DNA of 8,478 nt from Spirochaetia bacterium UBA5368 (lineage in GTDB: Bacteria > Spirochaetota > UBA4802 > UBA5368). This document shows positions 1 to 6,598 of this stretch, one piece after another. Each line of letters opens with the position of its first letter. Position 1 is the first letter of the stretch. Both the position numbers and the translations under genes were made by a program. The notes below the pieces were generated by a model that saw nothing but the letters and a program-made list of their open reading frames with translations, was not told the DNA's origin and did no database searches. Location of the stretch: positions 1,173 through 9,650 of the forward strand of contig DHPI01000086.1 in the NCBI GenBank assembly GCA_002407865.1, in the 5' to 3' direction.

Positions 1-49
1 TTTGCGAAAAGTCAATATGGAGTAATTTTTATTTATAAAACTGTGTACG

Positions 50-83
50 AAAATAAAAAGGGCGCCGATGCGCGGCGCCCTTT
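50..83 (-). terminator. Intrinsic terminator of hppA
   Basis: Read on the minus strand, a 10-bp perfect stem (AAAGGGCGCC against GGCGCCCTTT, plus-strand arms 57-66 and 74-83) encloses a 7-base loop. It runs straight into a U-rich tract of five T, one A and four T. It lies about 30 bases beyond the hppA stop codon in the correct orientation, so it very probably ends the hppA transcript. On the plus strand the trailing sequence is not a T-run, so it is directional. Confidence 0.9.
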
Positions 84-115
84 GTGTGAACATAATAAGA
101 ATCGATCGCTGACTG

Positions 116-2539
116 TTAGGCTTCTTTGGGTATTCTCATTTTGTAGAACGAACGCCATACGAAAATGAAAGCTATGAGGAGGAACGGAACACCGACGATC
201 ATGGTGTCGTCCATCGTGCCATTTTCCCTGGCGGCCATTTTCATCGAGATGGCAATTTCAGTCGCGAGCATGCCGAACAGTGTTGAGAACTTGATGATCG
301 GATTCATAGCAACCGAGGTGGTATCCTTGAAGGGATCGCCCACAGTGTCGCCAATGACCATTGCCGCGTGAAGTTCGGAGCCTTTTTCCCTGAGATCAAC
401 CTCGACAACCTTTTTCGCGTTGTCCCATGCGCCGCCCGCGTTAGCCATGTAAATGGCCTGGAAGAGGCCGAAGCATGCGATTGAAATAAGGTACGAAACG
501 AAGAAGTTCGGATCGAAGAAGGCGAACGCCAGCGTGAAGCTGATGAGCGCGATGAAGATATTCCACATGCCGTACTGTGCGTACTGCGTGCATATCTTGA
601 CGACGGTTATGGAATCTTCGATGTCCGCTTCTGTTTTGTCAAGGCGCATGTTCTTCTTGATAAACTCGACAGCCCTGTATGCGCCGGTCGTTACCGCCTG
701 CATTGAAGCGCCGCTGAACCAGAAAATAACCGCGCCGCCGCAGAGGAAACCGAGAATGATCGGAGCGTCGGTAAGGGACAGACGCATCAATCCGGCTTTT
801 TCAAGCAGAAGAATGATCGAGAAGATCATGGTTGTGGCGCCGACGACAGCGGTTCCGATAAGCACCGGTTTCGCAGTTGCCTTGAAAGTATTGCCCGCGC
901 CGTCATTTGACTCGAGATAGAATTTGCCGACTTCGAAATCGGGCTCGAATCCGAAGTCCCTTTTGATTTCTTCTTTGATGCCCTTGATGTTTTCTATCTG
1001 AGAAAGCTCGAAAACCGACTGTGCGTTATCGGTAACAGGGCCGTAGCTGTCGACAGCGATTGTAACAGGGCCCATGCAGAGGAAACCGAACGCGACAAGG
1101 CCGAATGCGAATATAGAAGCATGGGGTCCGATAACGGCTTCGAGGCCCTGGAGGCTGGTGAAATAGGCGCCTGTCATGAGGCCGACAATCAGAAGGCCCA
1201 TGTAGGTGGCGCTGAAGTTACCGGCAACGATACCCGAAAGGATGGTAAGGGACGGCCCGCCTTCACGTGTTGCGGTAACGATTTCATTAACGTGTTTCGA
1301 CTTCGAGCTGGTAAATACCTTGGTAAACTCTGGGATAAGAACAGCAGCGAGCGTGCCGCAGCTGATGATCAGCGAAAGTTTCCACCAGAGTGTCGGATAC
1401 GCGACGCCGTCAACAACGAGGTCGGCAAGCAGCAGATGGCTCATAAAGAACGATGTGCTGATGCAAAGCACTGCCGCGATCCAGATGAGGCGCATAAGAG
1501 GCTCTTCGAAATCGAATTCTTTTTTGCCCTTGTATTTGACGGAGGAAATCCACTGGTTAACGAAGTACGATACGCCGGAGAAGAAGTCCATAAGGAAGCG
1601 CATCGCGAAGATCCACACGATCAGCATTGCCTGAAGGTTGACGTCTTTCACCGCAAGCGTGATGAAAGAGATCAGAGCAACACCGGTAACACCGTATGTT
1701 TCGAAACCGTCAGCCGTAGGTCCTACGCTGTCGCCTGCGTTGTCGCCAGTACAGTCGGCGATAACACCGGGGTTGCGGGGGTCGTCTTCCTTAACCTTGA
1801 AGACAATCTTCATAAGGTCGGAGCCGATGTCGGCGATTTTTGTAAAGATACCCCCTGCGATACGCAGTGCGGACGCGCCCAGAGATTCACCAATGGCGAA
1901 CCCGAGGAAACAGAAGCCGACTATGTCGCGGGGAACGAAAAGAAGGATGACAACCATCATGATGAGCTCGAGCGAGATCAGGAAAAGACCGACGCTCATG
2001 CCGGCGCGAAGCGGGATGTTAACAACGTCCCAGGGATTGCCTTTCAGCGCCACAAATGATGTACGGGCGTTTGCATAGGTATTTACACGGATGCCATACC
2101 ATGCAACCAGATACGAACCGCCCATGCCGACAATCGAGAAAAGCAGTACAAGCATAAGCGTTGTCAGCGTGTCATGCTTCAGTCCCATAAAATAATAGGA
2201 CATCGCGGCCGCGATAAATACAAACAGCATCAGGAGGAACTTGCCCTGCTGAATCAGGTAGGTGCGGCATGTCTGAAAAATAATATCAGCAATTTTAAGC
2301 ATCGATTCGTGGGCACGAAGCTTCTTTATTTGATACCGTAAATACAAGCTGAATCCCAGTGTGCCCGCAATGACGCATGCGCCGTAGAAAAGCAGGTCCC
2401 ACGCGCTGATGCCGCCGAACGCGCTGAATCGTCCCGCGTGTAAATCGGGAATCGCGAGATCTGCTTCACTGGCGAATACTTGCAGAGTGGTAAGTAGGAA
2501 TGCTCCCAGCAGCAACAACATTCGCTTAACAATCTTCAT
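116..2539 (-). CDS. hppA: H+-translocating membrane pyrophosphatase, divergent K+-independent type
   Basis: Integral membrane pyrophosphatase that hydrolyses Mg-PPi and pumps H+ across the membrane. Active-site motifs are visible: KIADIGSD (234-241), EDDPRNP (251-257), the three aspartates D262, D266 and D270 in ADCTGDNAGDS, the ion-gate pair D277/E280 in ADGFE, DSYGPVTDNAQ (497-507), NAGGAWDNAKK (700-710) and GDTVGDPFKDT (730-740). In GNTFKATAK (549-557), K553 sits at the position where K, not A, marks K+-independent enzymes. Residues 1-23 look like a signal peptide (KR, a leucine-rich core, then VFA). At 807 residues it is longer than the usual roughly 650-770, partly from a charged insert at about 511-545. 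CTGDNAGDSVGPTADGFETYG departs from the canonical GDNVGDCAGMAADLFETY. From memory of the family, this fits the divergent Na+-regulated H+-PPases described from Chlorobium limicola and Cellulomonas fimi. The ATG has an AGAGG ribosome site 5 bases upstream. Monocistronic, with its own terminator. Confidence 0.95.
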   Translation of the reverse strand: MKIVKRMLLLLGAFLLTTLQVFASEADLAIPDLHAGRFSAFGGISAWDLLFYGACVIAGTLGFSLYLRYQIKKLRAHESMLKIADIIFQTCRTYLIQQGKFLLMLFVFIAAAMSYYFMGLKHDTLTTLMLVLLFSIVGMGGSYLVAWYGIRVNTYANARTSFVALKGNPWDVVNIPLRAGMSVGLFLISLELIMMVVILLFVPRDIVGFCFLGFAIGESLGASALRIAGGIFTKIADIGSDLMKIVFKVKEDDPRNPGVIADCTGDNAGDSVGPTADGFETYGVTGVALISFITLAVKDVNLQAMLIVWIFAMRFLMDFFSGVSYFVNQWISSVKYKGKKEFDFEEPLMRLIWIAAVLCISTSFFMSHLLLADLVVDGVAYPTLWWKLSLIISCGTLAAVLIPEFTKVFTSSKSKHVNEIVTATREGGPSLTILSGIVAGNFSATYMGLLIVGLMTGAYFTSLQGLEAVIGPHASIFAFGLVAFGFLCMGPVTIAVDSYGPVTDNAQSVFELSQIENIKGIKEEIKRDFGFEPDFEVGKFYLESNDGAGNTFKATAKPVLIGTAVVGATTMIFSIILLLEKAGLMRLSLTDAPIILGFLCGGAVIFWFSGASMQAVTTGAYRAVEFIKKNMRLDKTEADIEDSITVVKICTQYAQYGMWNIFIALISFTLAFAFFDPNFFVSYLISIACFGLFQAIYMANAGGAWDNAKKVVEVDLREKGSELHAAMVIGDTVGDPFKDTTSVAMNPIIKFSTLFGMLATEIAISMKMAARENGTMDDTMIVGVPFLLIAFIFVWRSFYKMRIPKEA

Positions 2540-2894
2540 AGTAACCTCTAACCTTTAAATTTTTTAGTTTAATAATGAGGAACATACGGCGTTCCAGACT
2601 TCCAATAGCTATGCGGCCTGCACTGTGCCGCTCTTTTGTGAACCTGATTCGTTACGCTTATTTAACACCCCGTTCCATGCAACCTGCCGGAATGCGCCAT
2701 TTGATACTGTCGTATGCGGTTTCCGGCTGATTCATGCTGCGAGCGGGTGATGGATGCAAAAGAAACGTGCGGCGAGTATTTAATATACAAATTAAATGCT
2801 TCATTAACTTATTTAAAAAATATGAAATATTTAATAAACTCATATGCAAATAATGCTGTTTTTGTTGAGAATAAATTGTACAGTTCTTTTAAAT

Positions 2895-2918
2895 ACTGAC
2901 GTTTTAATTTGAGTCAGT
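2895..2918 (+). promoter_or_regulatory. Dyad ACTGAC-N12-GTCAGT, possible operator or weak terminator
   Basis: A perfect 6-bp inverted repeat (ACTGAC at 2895-2900, GTCAGT at 2913-2918) is followed by a T-run to 2924. It lies roughly 200 bases upstream of the predicted cstA start site. It could bind a sigma-54 activator, since such sites are often 80-200 bases upstream, or it could be a weak terminator of an unseen rightward transcript. The short stem makes both readings tentative. Confidence 0.3.
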
Positions 2919-3098
2919 TTTTTTGCAAGTTTTTTTTATCCATCATGCAAATATTATACAGAAAGTGCGTGCGGCAAAATGTTCAGAAAGAGATCATTAA
3001 AATATTATTTATCAATATTCCAATAATAAGAATAGCGCATAACGCGTGAGTTCGGCGCTGTTGGAGAAATTACGCTTTTTAGTATGCCTGCGAAAATG

Positions 3099-3114
3099 TG
3101 GTACACTCGTTGCA
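3099..3114 (+). promoter_or_regulatory. Predicted sigma-54 (RpoN) -24/-12 promoter of the cstA-family gene
   Basis: TGGTACACTCGTTGCA matches the degenerate sigma-54 consensus TGGYAYR-N4-TTGCW at every defined position. The invariant GG (3100-3101) and GC (3112-3113) are exactly 10 bases apart. The site is in a non-coding spacer, on the correct strand and 83 bases before the cstA start codon, implying a transcript start near 3125. The same bases also read as an extended -10 (TG-G-TACACT), but no good -35 accompanies it. Sigma-54 control would need an AAA+ enhancer-binding activator, which is not encoded in this window. Confidence 0.65.
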
Positions 3115-3118
3115 GAAG

Positions 3119-3137
3119 CTGTCATTTTTCTTGACAG
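3119..3137 (+). promoter_or_regulatory. Inverted repeat CTGTCA-N7-TGACAG at the predicted cstA transcript start
   Basis: A perfect 6-bp dyad with a T-rich 7-base spacer straddles the start site predicted from the -24/-12 promoter. It could be an operator or part of a 5' leader hairpin. It contains a TTGACA hexamer, but no -10 lies at a proper distance behind it, so it does not look like a sigma-70 promoter. Confidence 0.35.
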
Positions 3138-3197
3138 GATTGAAAAATTCATCACTGTTTTACATGTTAATGGTGCGAGGGGTACAGGAGATATACT

Positions 3198-5147
3198 ATG
3201 AGAAAGTTTAAGGCTGGCGTCTGGGTGACGCTCGCGCTGTTGTTCGCGGTGTCCTTTGCCATCGTGACCGGCATTTTCAATCCCGGTGAAAAAATTAACG
3301 CCCTGTGGCTTATCACCGCAGCGGCGTCGTTTTATATTCTCGCATACAGATTTTACGGGGCATTTCTGGCCGCGAAGGTGGCGGCGCTCGACGATAGTAG
3401 AATTACGCCTGCATACCGCCTGAACGATGGGACAAACTATTATCCCACAAACAAATGGGTGCTCTTCGGGCATCATTTCGCGGCGATTGCGGGGGCGGGG
3501 CCGCTTATCGGACCGGTGCTCGCCGCGCAGTTCGGCTACCTGCCCGGATTTCTCTGGATACTCATCGGTTCGGTAATGGCCGGCGGCGTCCACGATTTTA
3601 TCATTCTCGTGGCTTCAATGCGCCGCGACGGGAAATCGCTTGCTGAGATCGGCAGGGAAGAGGTGGGGCCGGTTACGGGATTTACGGCGCTTATTGCCGT
3701 GCTTTTCATTCTCATTGTCGCGATCGCGGGCCTCGGCCTCGTTGTCGTCAACTCGCTGTTTAATAATTCGTGGGGCACCTTTATTATCACGATGACAATC
3801 CCCATCGCCCTGTTAATGGGCGTTTACATGAAATCCATACGGCCCGAAAAGGTGCTCGAGGTATCCATAATAGGCGTTGTTCTCCTTGTTGTTACCGTCA
3901 TCTACGGGCGCGGAATTATCGGCACATGGATTGGTTCCGCGCTTGACCTCGACAGGGGCTCCATTTCAATCGCGCTTGCCGTGTACGGTTTTATCGCGTC
4001 GGTTCTGCCGGTGTGGCTGCTGCTTGCGCCGCGTGATTATCTGTCGTCATTTATGAAAATAGGCGTAATTGTAATGCTTGCCATCGGCGTGGTCATTGTG
4101 CATCCGTACCTGCACATGCCGGCGATTACAAATTTTGTCAAAGGCGGCGGCCCTATTATTCCGGGCAAGGTTTTCCCGTTCGTGTTTATCACAATCGCCT
4201 GCGGCGCCCTGTCGGGATTCCATTCGCTTATATCGTCGGGCACGACGCCGAAGATGATAGAAAAAGAAAGTCTCGCGCTGCCGATCGGGTATGGCGCGAT
4301 GCTCGCGGAAGGATTTGTTTCTCTCATGGCGCTTATCGCCGCGACGGTTTTGATTCCCGGCGATTATCTTGCGATCAATACGCATCTGTCGTTTGCAGAG
4401 CTCGAAGCGATGGGATTTCCCGTGAGTAAGCTGAACGAGCTTTCTTCAATGATTGGGCTTGATCTCGCCGGAAGGCCCGGCGGCGCGGTGTCGCTCGCGG
4501 TGGGCATGGCGTACATATTCTCGTCAATACCGTTTCTCCAGCACCTCATGGCGTATCTGTACCAGTTTGCCATCATGTTCGAGGCGCTGTTTATCCTCAC
4601 GACCATCGACGCCGGCACACGGGTCGCGCGCTACGTGGTGCAGGAACTTGGCGGCTATATCTACAAGCCGTTCGGCGAGCTCCATTCCCTTTCCGCGAAT
4701 ATTATCGCGAGCCTGCTTGTCGTTCTGGCGTGGGGATATTTCATCTACACAGGCTCTATCGATACTATCTGGCGCATGTTCGGCACGGCAAATCAATTGC
4801 TCGGCATGCTTGCGCTGTGCATTGGCACGACAGTTATAATAAAGATAGGGAAACCGAAATACCTGTGGGTAACGGTTCTGCCCATGATATTCATGGCGGT
4901 GACGACATTCACCGCGTCGATAACGCTGATCAGCGAATACTCGGAGAAAGCCATGTCATCGGCCCCCGACGCCTATAAGTTCCAGATCAATGTGGTGCTT
5001 ATGGGTATTATGCTGCTGATGGCGATAGTCATTCTCGTCGATTCGCTGGTGAAATGGTACCGCTATTTTGTGCATAATACGCCGATCAACGGCGGCGCGG
5101 TTGCTCGTGCGGCAATCCCGCCGGCCATGCCCGAAATGAAAGAATAA
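3198..5147 (+). CDS. cstA: CstA-family carbon starvation transporter
   Basis: Polytopic inner-membrane transporter of the CstA family. E. coli members CstA and BtsT import pyruvate under nutrient limitation, and CstA is linked to peptide use in several bacteria. The family signature GHHFAAIAGAGPLIGPVLAA (91-110) is intact and is followed by GYLPGFLW and SMRRDG (140-145). Other conserved blocks are LLLAPRDYLSSF (274-285), CGALSGFHSLISSGTTPKMI (335-354), FEALFILTTIDAGTRVARY (461-479) and WRMFGTANQLLG (525-536). The 649 residues are somewhat shorter than E. coli CstA (about 700), with many hydrophobic segments and a short hydrophilic tail. The ATG is preceded by AGGAG with a 7-base gap. It has an apparent sigma-54 promoter upstream and a hairpin directly downstream. 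The small YbdD-type protein that follows cstA in E. coli is not present. Substrate cannot be decided from sequence: pyruvate or short peptides are both possible. Confidence 0.95.
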   Translation: MRKFKAGVWVTLALLFAVSFAIVTGIFNPGEKINALWLITAAASFYILAYRFYGAFLAAKVAALDDSRITPAYRLNDGTNYYPTNKWVLFGHHFAAIAGAGPLIGPVLAAQFGYLPGFLWILIGSVMAGGVHDFIILVASMRRDGKSLAEIGREEVGPVTGFTALIAVLFILIVAIAGLGLVVVNSLFNNSWGTFIITMTIPIALLMGVYMKSIRPEKVLEVSIIGVVLLVVTVIYGRGIIGTWIGSALDLDRGSISIALAVYGFIASVLPVWLLLAPRDYLSSFMKIGVIVMLAIGVVIVHPYLHMPAITNFVKGGGPIIPGKVFPFVFITIACGALSGFHSLISSGTTPKMIEKESLALPIGYGAMLAEGFVSLMALIAATVLIPGDYLAINTHLSFAELEAMGFPVSKLNELSSMIGLDLAGRPGGAVSLAVGMAYIFSSIPFLQHLMAYLYQFAIMFEALFILTTIDAGTRVARYVVQELGGYIYKPFGELHSLSANIIASLLVVLAWGYFIYTGSIDTIWRMFGTANQLLGMLALCIGTTVIIKIGKPKYLWVTVLPMIFMAVTTFTASITLISEYSEKAMSSAPDAYKFQINVVLMGIMLLMAIVILVDSLVKWYRYFVHNTPINGGAVARAAIPPAMPEMKE

Positions 5148-5155
5148 TACACGCC

Positions 5156-5183
5156 CGGCGAAGGTGTTTTGTCGCCTTCGCCG
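5156..5183 (+). terminator. GC-rich hairpin after the cstA stop, lacking a U-tract
   Basis: A perfect 9-bp stem CGGCGAAGG / CCTTCGCCG (arms 5156-5164 and 5175-5183) with a 10-base loop begins 8 bases after the cstA stop. No T-run follows on either strand, so it is not a textbook intrinsic terminator. It is more likely a 3'-end stabilising structure or a termination aid at the cstA mRNA end. Confidence 0.5.
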
Positions 5184-5230
5184 ATTGGCTCCCCCATGAA
5201 AAATAATTGACATTTTCAGATTCCTGTATG

Positions 5231-5257
5231 AACATCATTCATTTGTTGAATGATGTT
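5231..5257. promoter_or_regulatory. Perfect 27-base palindrome, probable operator of the DUF819 gene
   Basis: AACATCATTCA (5231-5241) and its exact reverse complement TGAATGATGTT (5247-5257) flank a 5-base centre TTTGT. It ends 36 bases before the chosen start codon of the DUF819 gene and overlaps a candidate -35 hexamer (TTGTTG, 5243-5248). This arrangement is typical of a repressor site. The right arm is followed by a short T-rich stretch (TTTTA counting the arm's last two T), so as RNA it could also act as a weak terminator behind cstA. The perfect symmetry makes chance unlikely; which role it has is inference. Confidence 0.55.
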
Positions 5258-5270
5258 TTACATATATATT
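5243..5270 (+). promoter_or_regulatory. Candidate sigma-70 promoter of the DUF819 gene
   Basis: TTGTTG (5243-5248) and TATATT (5265-5270) are separated by 16 bases, giving a likely transcript start near 5277 and a very short leader to the ATG at 5294. The -35 matches only its first three positions, so this is a weak call. ATATATTCC occurs twice in 10-base phase (5264-5272 and 5274-5282) across the -10 and start region. A perfect TTGACA at 5207 has no -10 at proper spacing. Confidence 0.35.
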
Positions 5271-5293
5271 CCCATATATTCCGGGGTGCGATT

Positions 5294-6445
5294 ATGATAA
5301 CTGGTGGTATGCTCGCGTTTTATCTGTTCTTCCCGGCGCTTGCGATTTATCTTTGCGGCAAATATTCCCTGTTTAACAGGCTTGGCGCGGTTGTTATCTG
5401 CTATATTTTTGGTATTCTCTCGGGAAACATTGGTATGCTCCCGGCCGATTTTTTCAAGGTACAGGACGCCATGATGACGATGACCGTTCCTATCGCCCTG
5501 CCGCTGCTTTTCTTTTCGCTTGATGTAAAGAAATGGTCGCGCCTTGCGGGGAAATCCATCCTCTCGTTCGCCCTGCAAACGCTGGCGATAATCATAATCG
5601 CGGCTATCGGTTTTTTTATATTCAGGGACGCCGTCGGCGACGAAACCTGGAAGATTGCGGGCATGTTTATCGGCGTCTACACCGGTGGCACGGTAAACCT
5701 CGCGGCGATTGGCACTGCGCTGCACACAACCCCAACCCTGTACATCGCGGCGCACGCATCCGATGTTGTTGTATCATCAATTTATTTGTTATTTTTAATG
5801 ACTGCCGGGCGGAAGCTGTTTCTCAAAGTACTGCCGCCGTTCAAGCCGGCGGGGGGAAATGCGGCAGGCGAATCATTTGCCGATTTTGAATCGTATGCGG
5901 GAATTTTTAAACGGGATACGATAGTGCCGATTTTCGGGGCATTGGCTCTCTCGATCCTTATCTTTGCGATAGGGGGCGGGCTTAGCATGATAGTGCCAAA
6001 ATCGTACGGCATGGTGGCGGCCATTCTGACGATAACGACGCTTGGCATACTGTGTTCGTTCATTCCAAAGGTGCGGAACATAAAAATGACGTATCAGGCA
6101 GGCAATTATTTTATCCTTATTTTCTGTCTTGTCGTCGGCTCGATGGCGAACCTTGGAAGGCTTCTCTCGACTGCGCCGGTAATGCTGCTGTACGTGACAT
6201 TCACTATCTTCGTGTGTCTGCTGCTGCACGTGTCATTGTCATCAATTTTCAAGATTGATACGGATACGGTGATCATTACATCTGTCGCGGGAATCTGTTC
6301 GCCGCCCCTTGTGCCAATGGTCGCCTCCGCGTTAAAAAACAAGGAGATTGTGATTTCCGGCGTTATTACCGGCATCATCGGATGGGTTGAAGGAACGTAC
6401 CTGGGGATTACGTTCGCGTATATACTTCACAATGTATTCTTCTGA
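5294..6445 (+). CDS. DUF819-family multi-spanning membrane protein
   Basis: An integral membrane protein of the DUF819 family (B. subtilis YjcL type), whose transport substrate is not established. With the start at 5294 it is 383 residues, normal for the family. It has many hydrophobic helices and a two-half layout. The first half carries the re-entrant-like motif GVYTGGTVNLAAIG (127-140). The second half carries GICSPPLVPMVASALK (333-348) and the C-terminal GVITGIIGWVEGTYLGI (356-372). A hydrophilic linker at about 180-207 separates the halves. The frame stays open back to a TTG at 5207 and an ATG at 5228. Neither has a ribosome site, and they would lie in or before the palindrome and promoter, so I chose ATG 5294, which has GGGGTG 5 bases upstream. 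It follows cstA on the same strand but probably has its own promoter. A role in uptake of amino acids or carboxylates is only inference from context. Confidence 0.88.
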   Translation: MITGGMLAFYLFFPALAIYLCGKYSLFNRLGAVVICYIFGILSGNIGMLPADFFKVQDAMMTMTVPIALPLLFFSLDVKKWSRLAGKSILSFALQTLAIIIIAAIGFFIFRDAVGDETWKIAGMFIGVYTGGTVNLAAIGTALHTTPTLYIAAHASDVVVSSIYLLFLMTAGRKLFLKVLPPFKPAGGNAAGESFADFESYAGIFKRDTIVPIFGALALSILIFAIGGGLSMIVPKSYGMVAAILTITTLGILCSFIPKVRNIKMTYQAGNYFILIFCLVVGSMANLGRLLSTAPVMLLYVTFTIFVCLLLHVSLSSIFKIDTDTVIITSVAGICSPPLVPMVASALKNKEIVISGVITGIIGWVEGTYLGITFAYILHNVFF

Positions 6446-6447
6446 GA

Positions 6448-6482
6448 ACCGCACTGCGGTATGGCGCCGGCGACGAGCCGGC
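6448..6482 (+). other. Pair of adjacent hairpins after the DUF819 gene
   Basis: Two small perfect stems follow the stop codon at once: ACCGC-ACT-GCGGT (6448-6460) and GCCGGC-GACGA-GCCGGC (6466-6482). No T-run follows, so they are not standard terminators. They may protect the mRNA 3' end or reduce read-through into the DedA gene. Confidence 0.4.
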
Positions 6483-6598
6483 ACAATTCCAGCGGTCGGG
6501 GTTGTGTGCTTCTAATTTATTGCACCCATGCGAAAAATGTTTGCCAGCAATTATGCCCTCCCGTAGCGTGGCTCATCATCGTGTGATTCGGGGTTATT

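Larger units (their letters stand above)
2540..3197. other. Divergent intergenic region between hppA and the cstA-family gene
   Basis: This 658-base gene-free spacer separates two divergently transcribed genes and should hold both promoters. The hppA-proximal part is mixed in composition, while about 2780-3050 is strongly AT-rich. I see a sigma-54-type promoter at 3099-3114 and a dyad at 3119-3137, both serving cstA. There is also a dyad ACTGAC-N12-GTCAGT at 2895-2918 and a 9-mer ATGCAAATA repeated at 2844 and 2945. A small inverted repeat GGAAC-N7-GTTCC (2579-2595) lies 40 bases before hppA. I could not identify a convincing sigma-70 promoter for hppA. Short open frames here (for example 2714-2899 and 2658-2849 on the minus strand) look non-coding. 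Confidence 0.6.

Noticed and set aside
1121..2059. 312-residue plus-strand open frame opposite hppA
   Set aside because: It is antisense to conserved pyrophosphatase motifs, is rich in charged residues with no domain, and is a composition shadow of a strongly conserved gene.
2616..2629. GC-N10-CC spacing on the minus strand, resembling a sigma-54 promoter for hppA
   Set aside because: The -24 half (CGGCAC) is fair, but the -12 half reads AGGC where TTGC is needed, so the match is too poor.
2658..2849. 63-residue minus-strand open frame upstream of hppA
   Set aside because: Overlaps the previous frame on the other strand, has no Shine-Dalgarno sequence and shows no family features.
2714..2899. 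61-residue plus-strand open frame in the hppA-cstA spacer
   Set aside because: No ribosome site, AT-rich codons driven by base composition, no recognisable protein features, and it ends inside the 2895-2918 dyad.
3131..3136. Perfect TTGACA upstream of cstA as a sigma-70 -35 element
   Set aside because: No acceptable -10 occurs 16-18 bases downstream; the hexamer is part of the CTGTCA/TGACAG dyad.
5207..5293. N-terminal extension of the DUF819 protein from TTG 5207 or ATG 5228
   Set aside because: No ribosome sites, it would translate through the palindrome and promoter, and it adds 29 residues not expected for the family.
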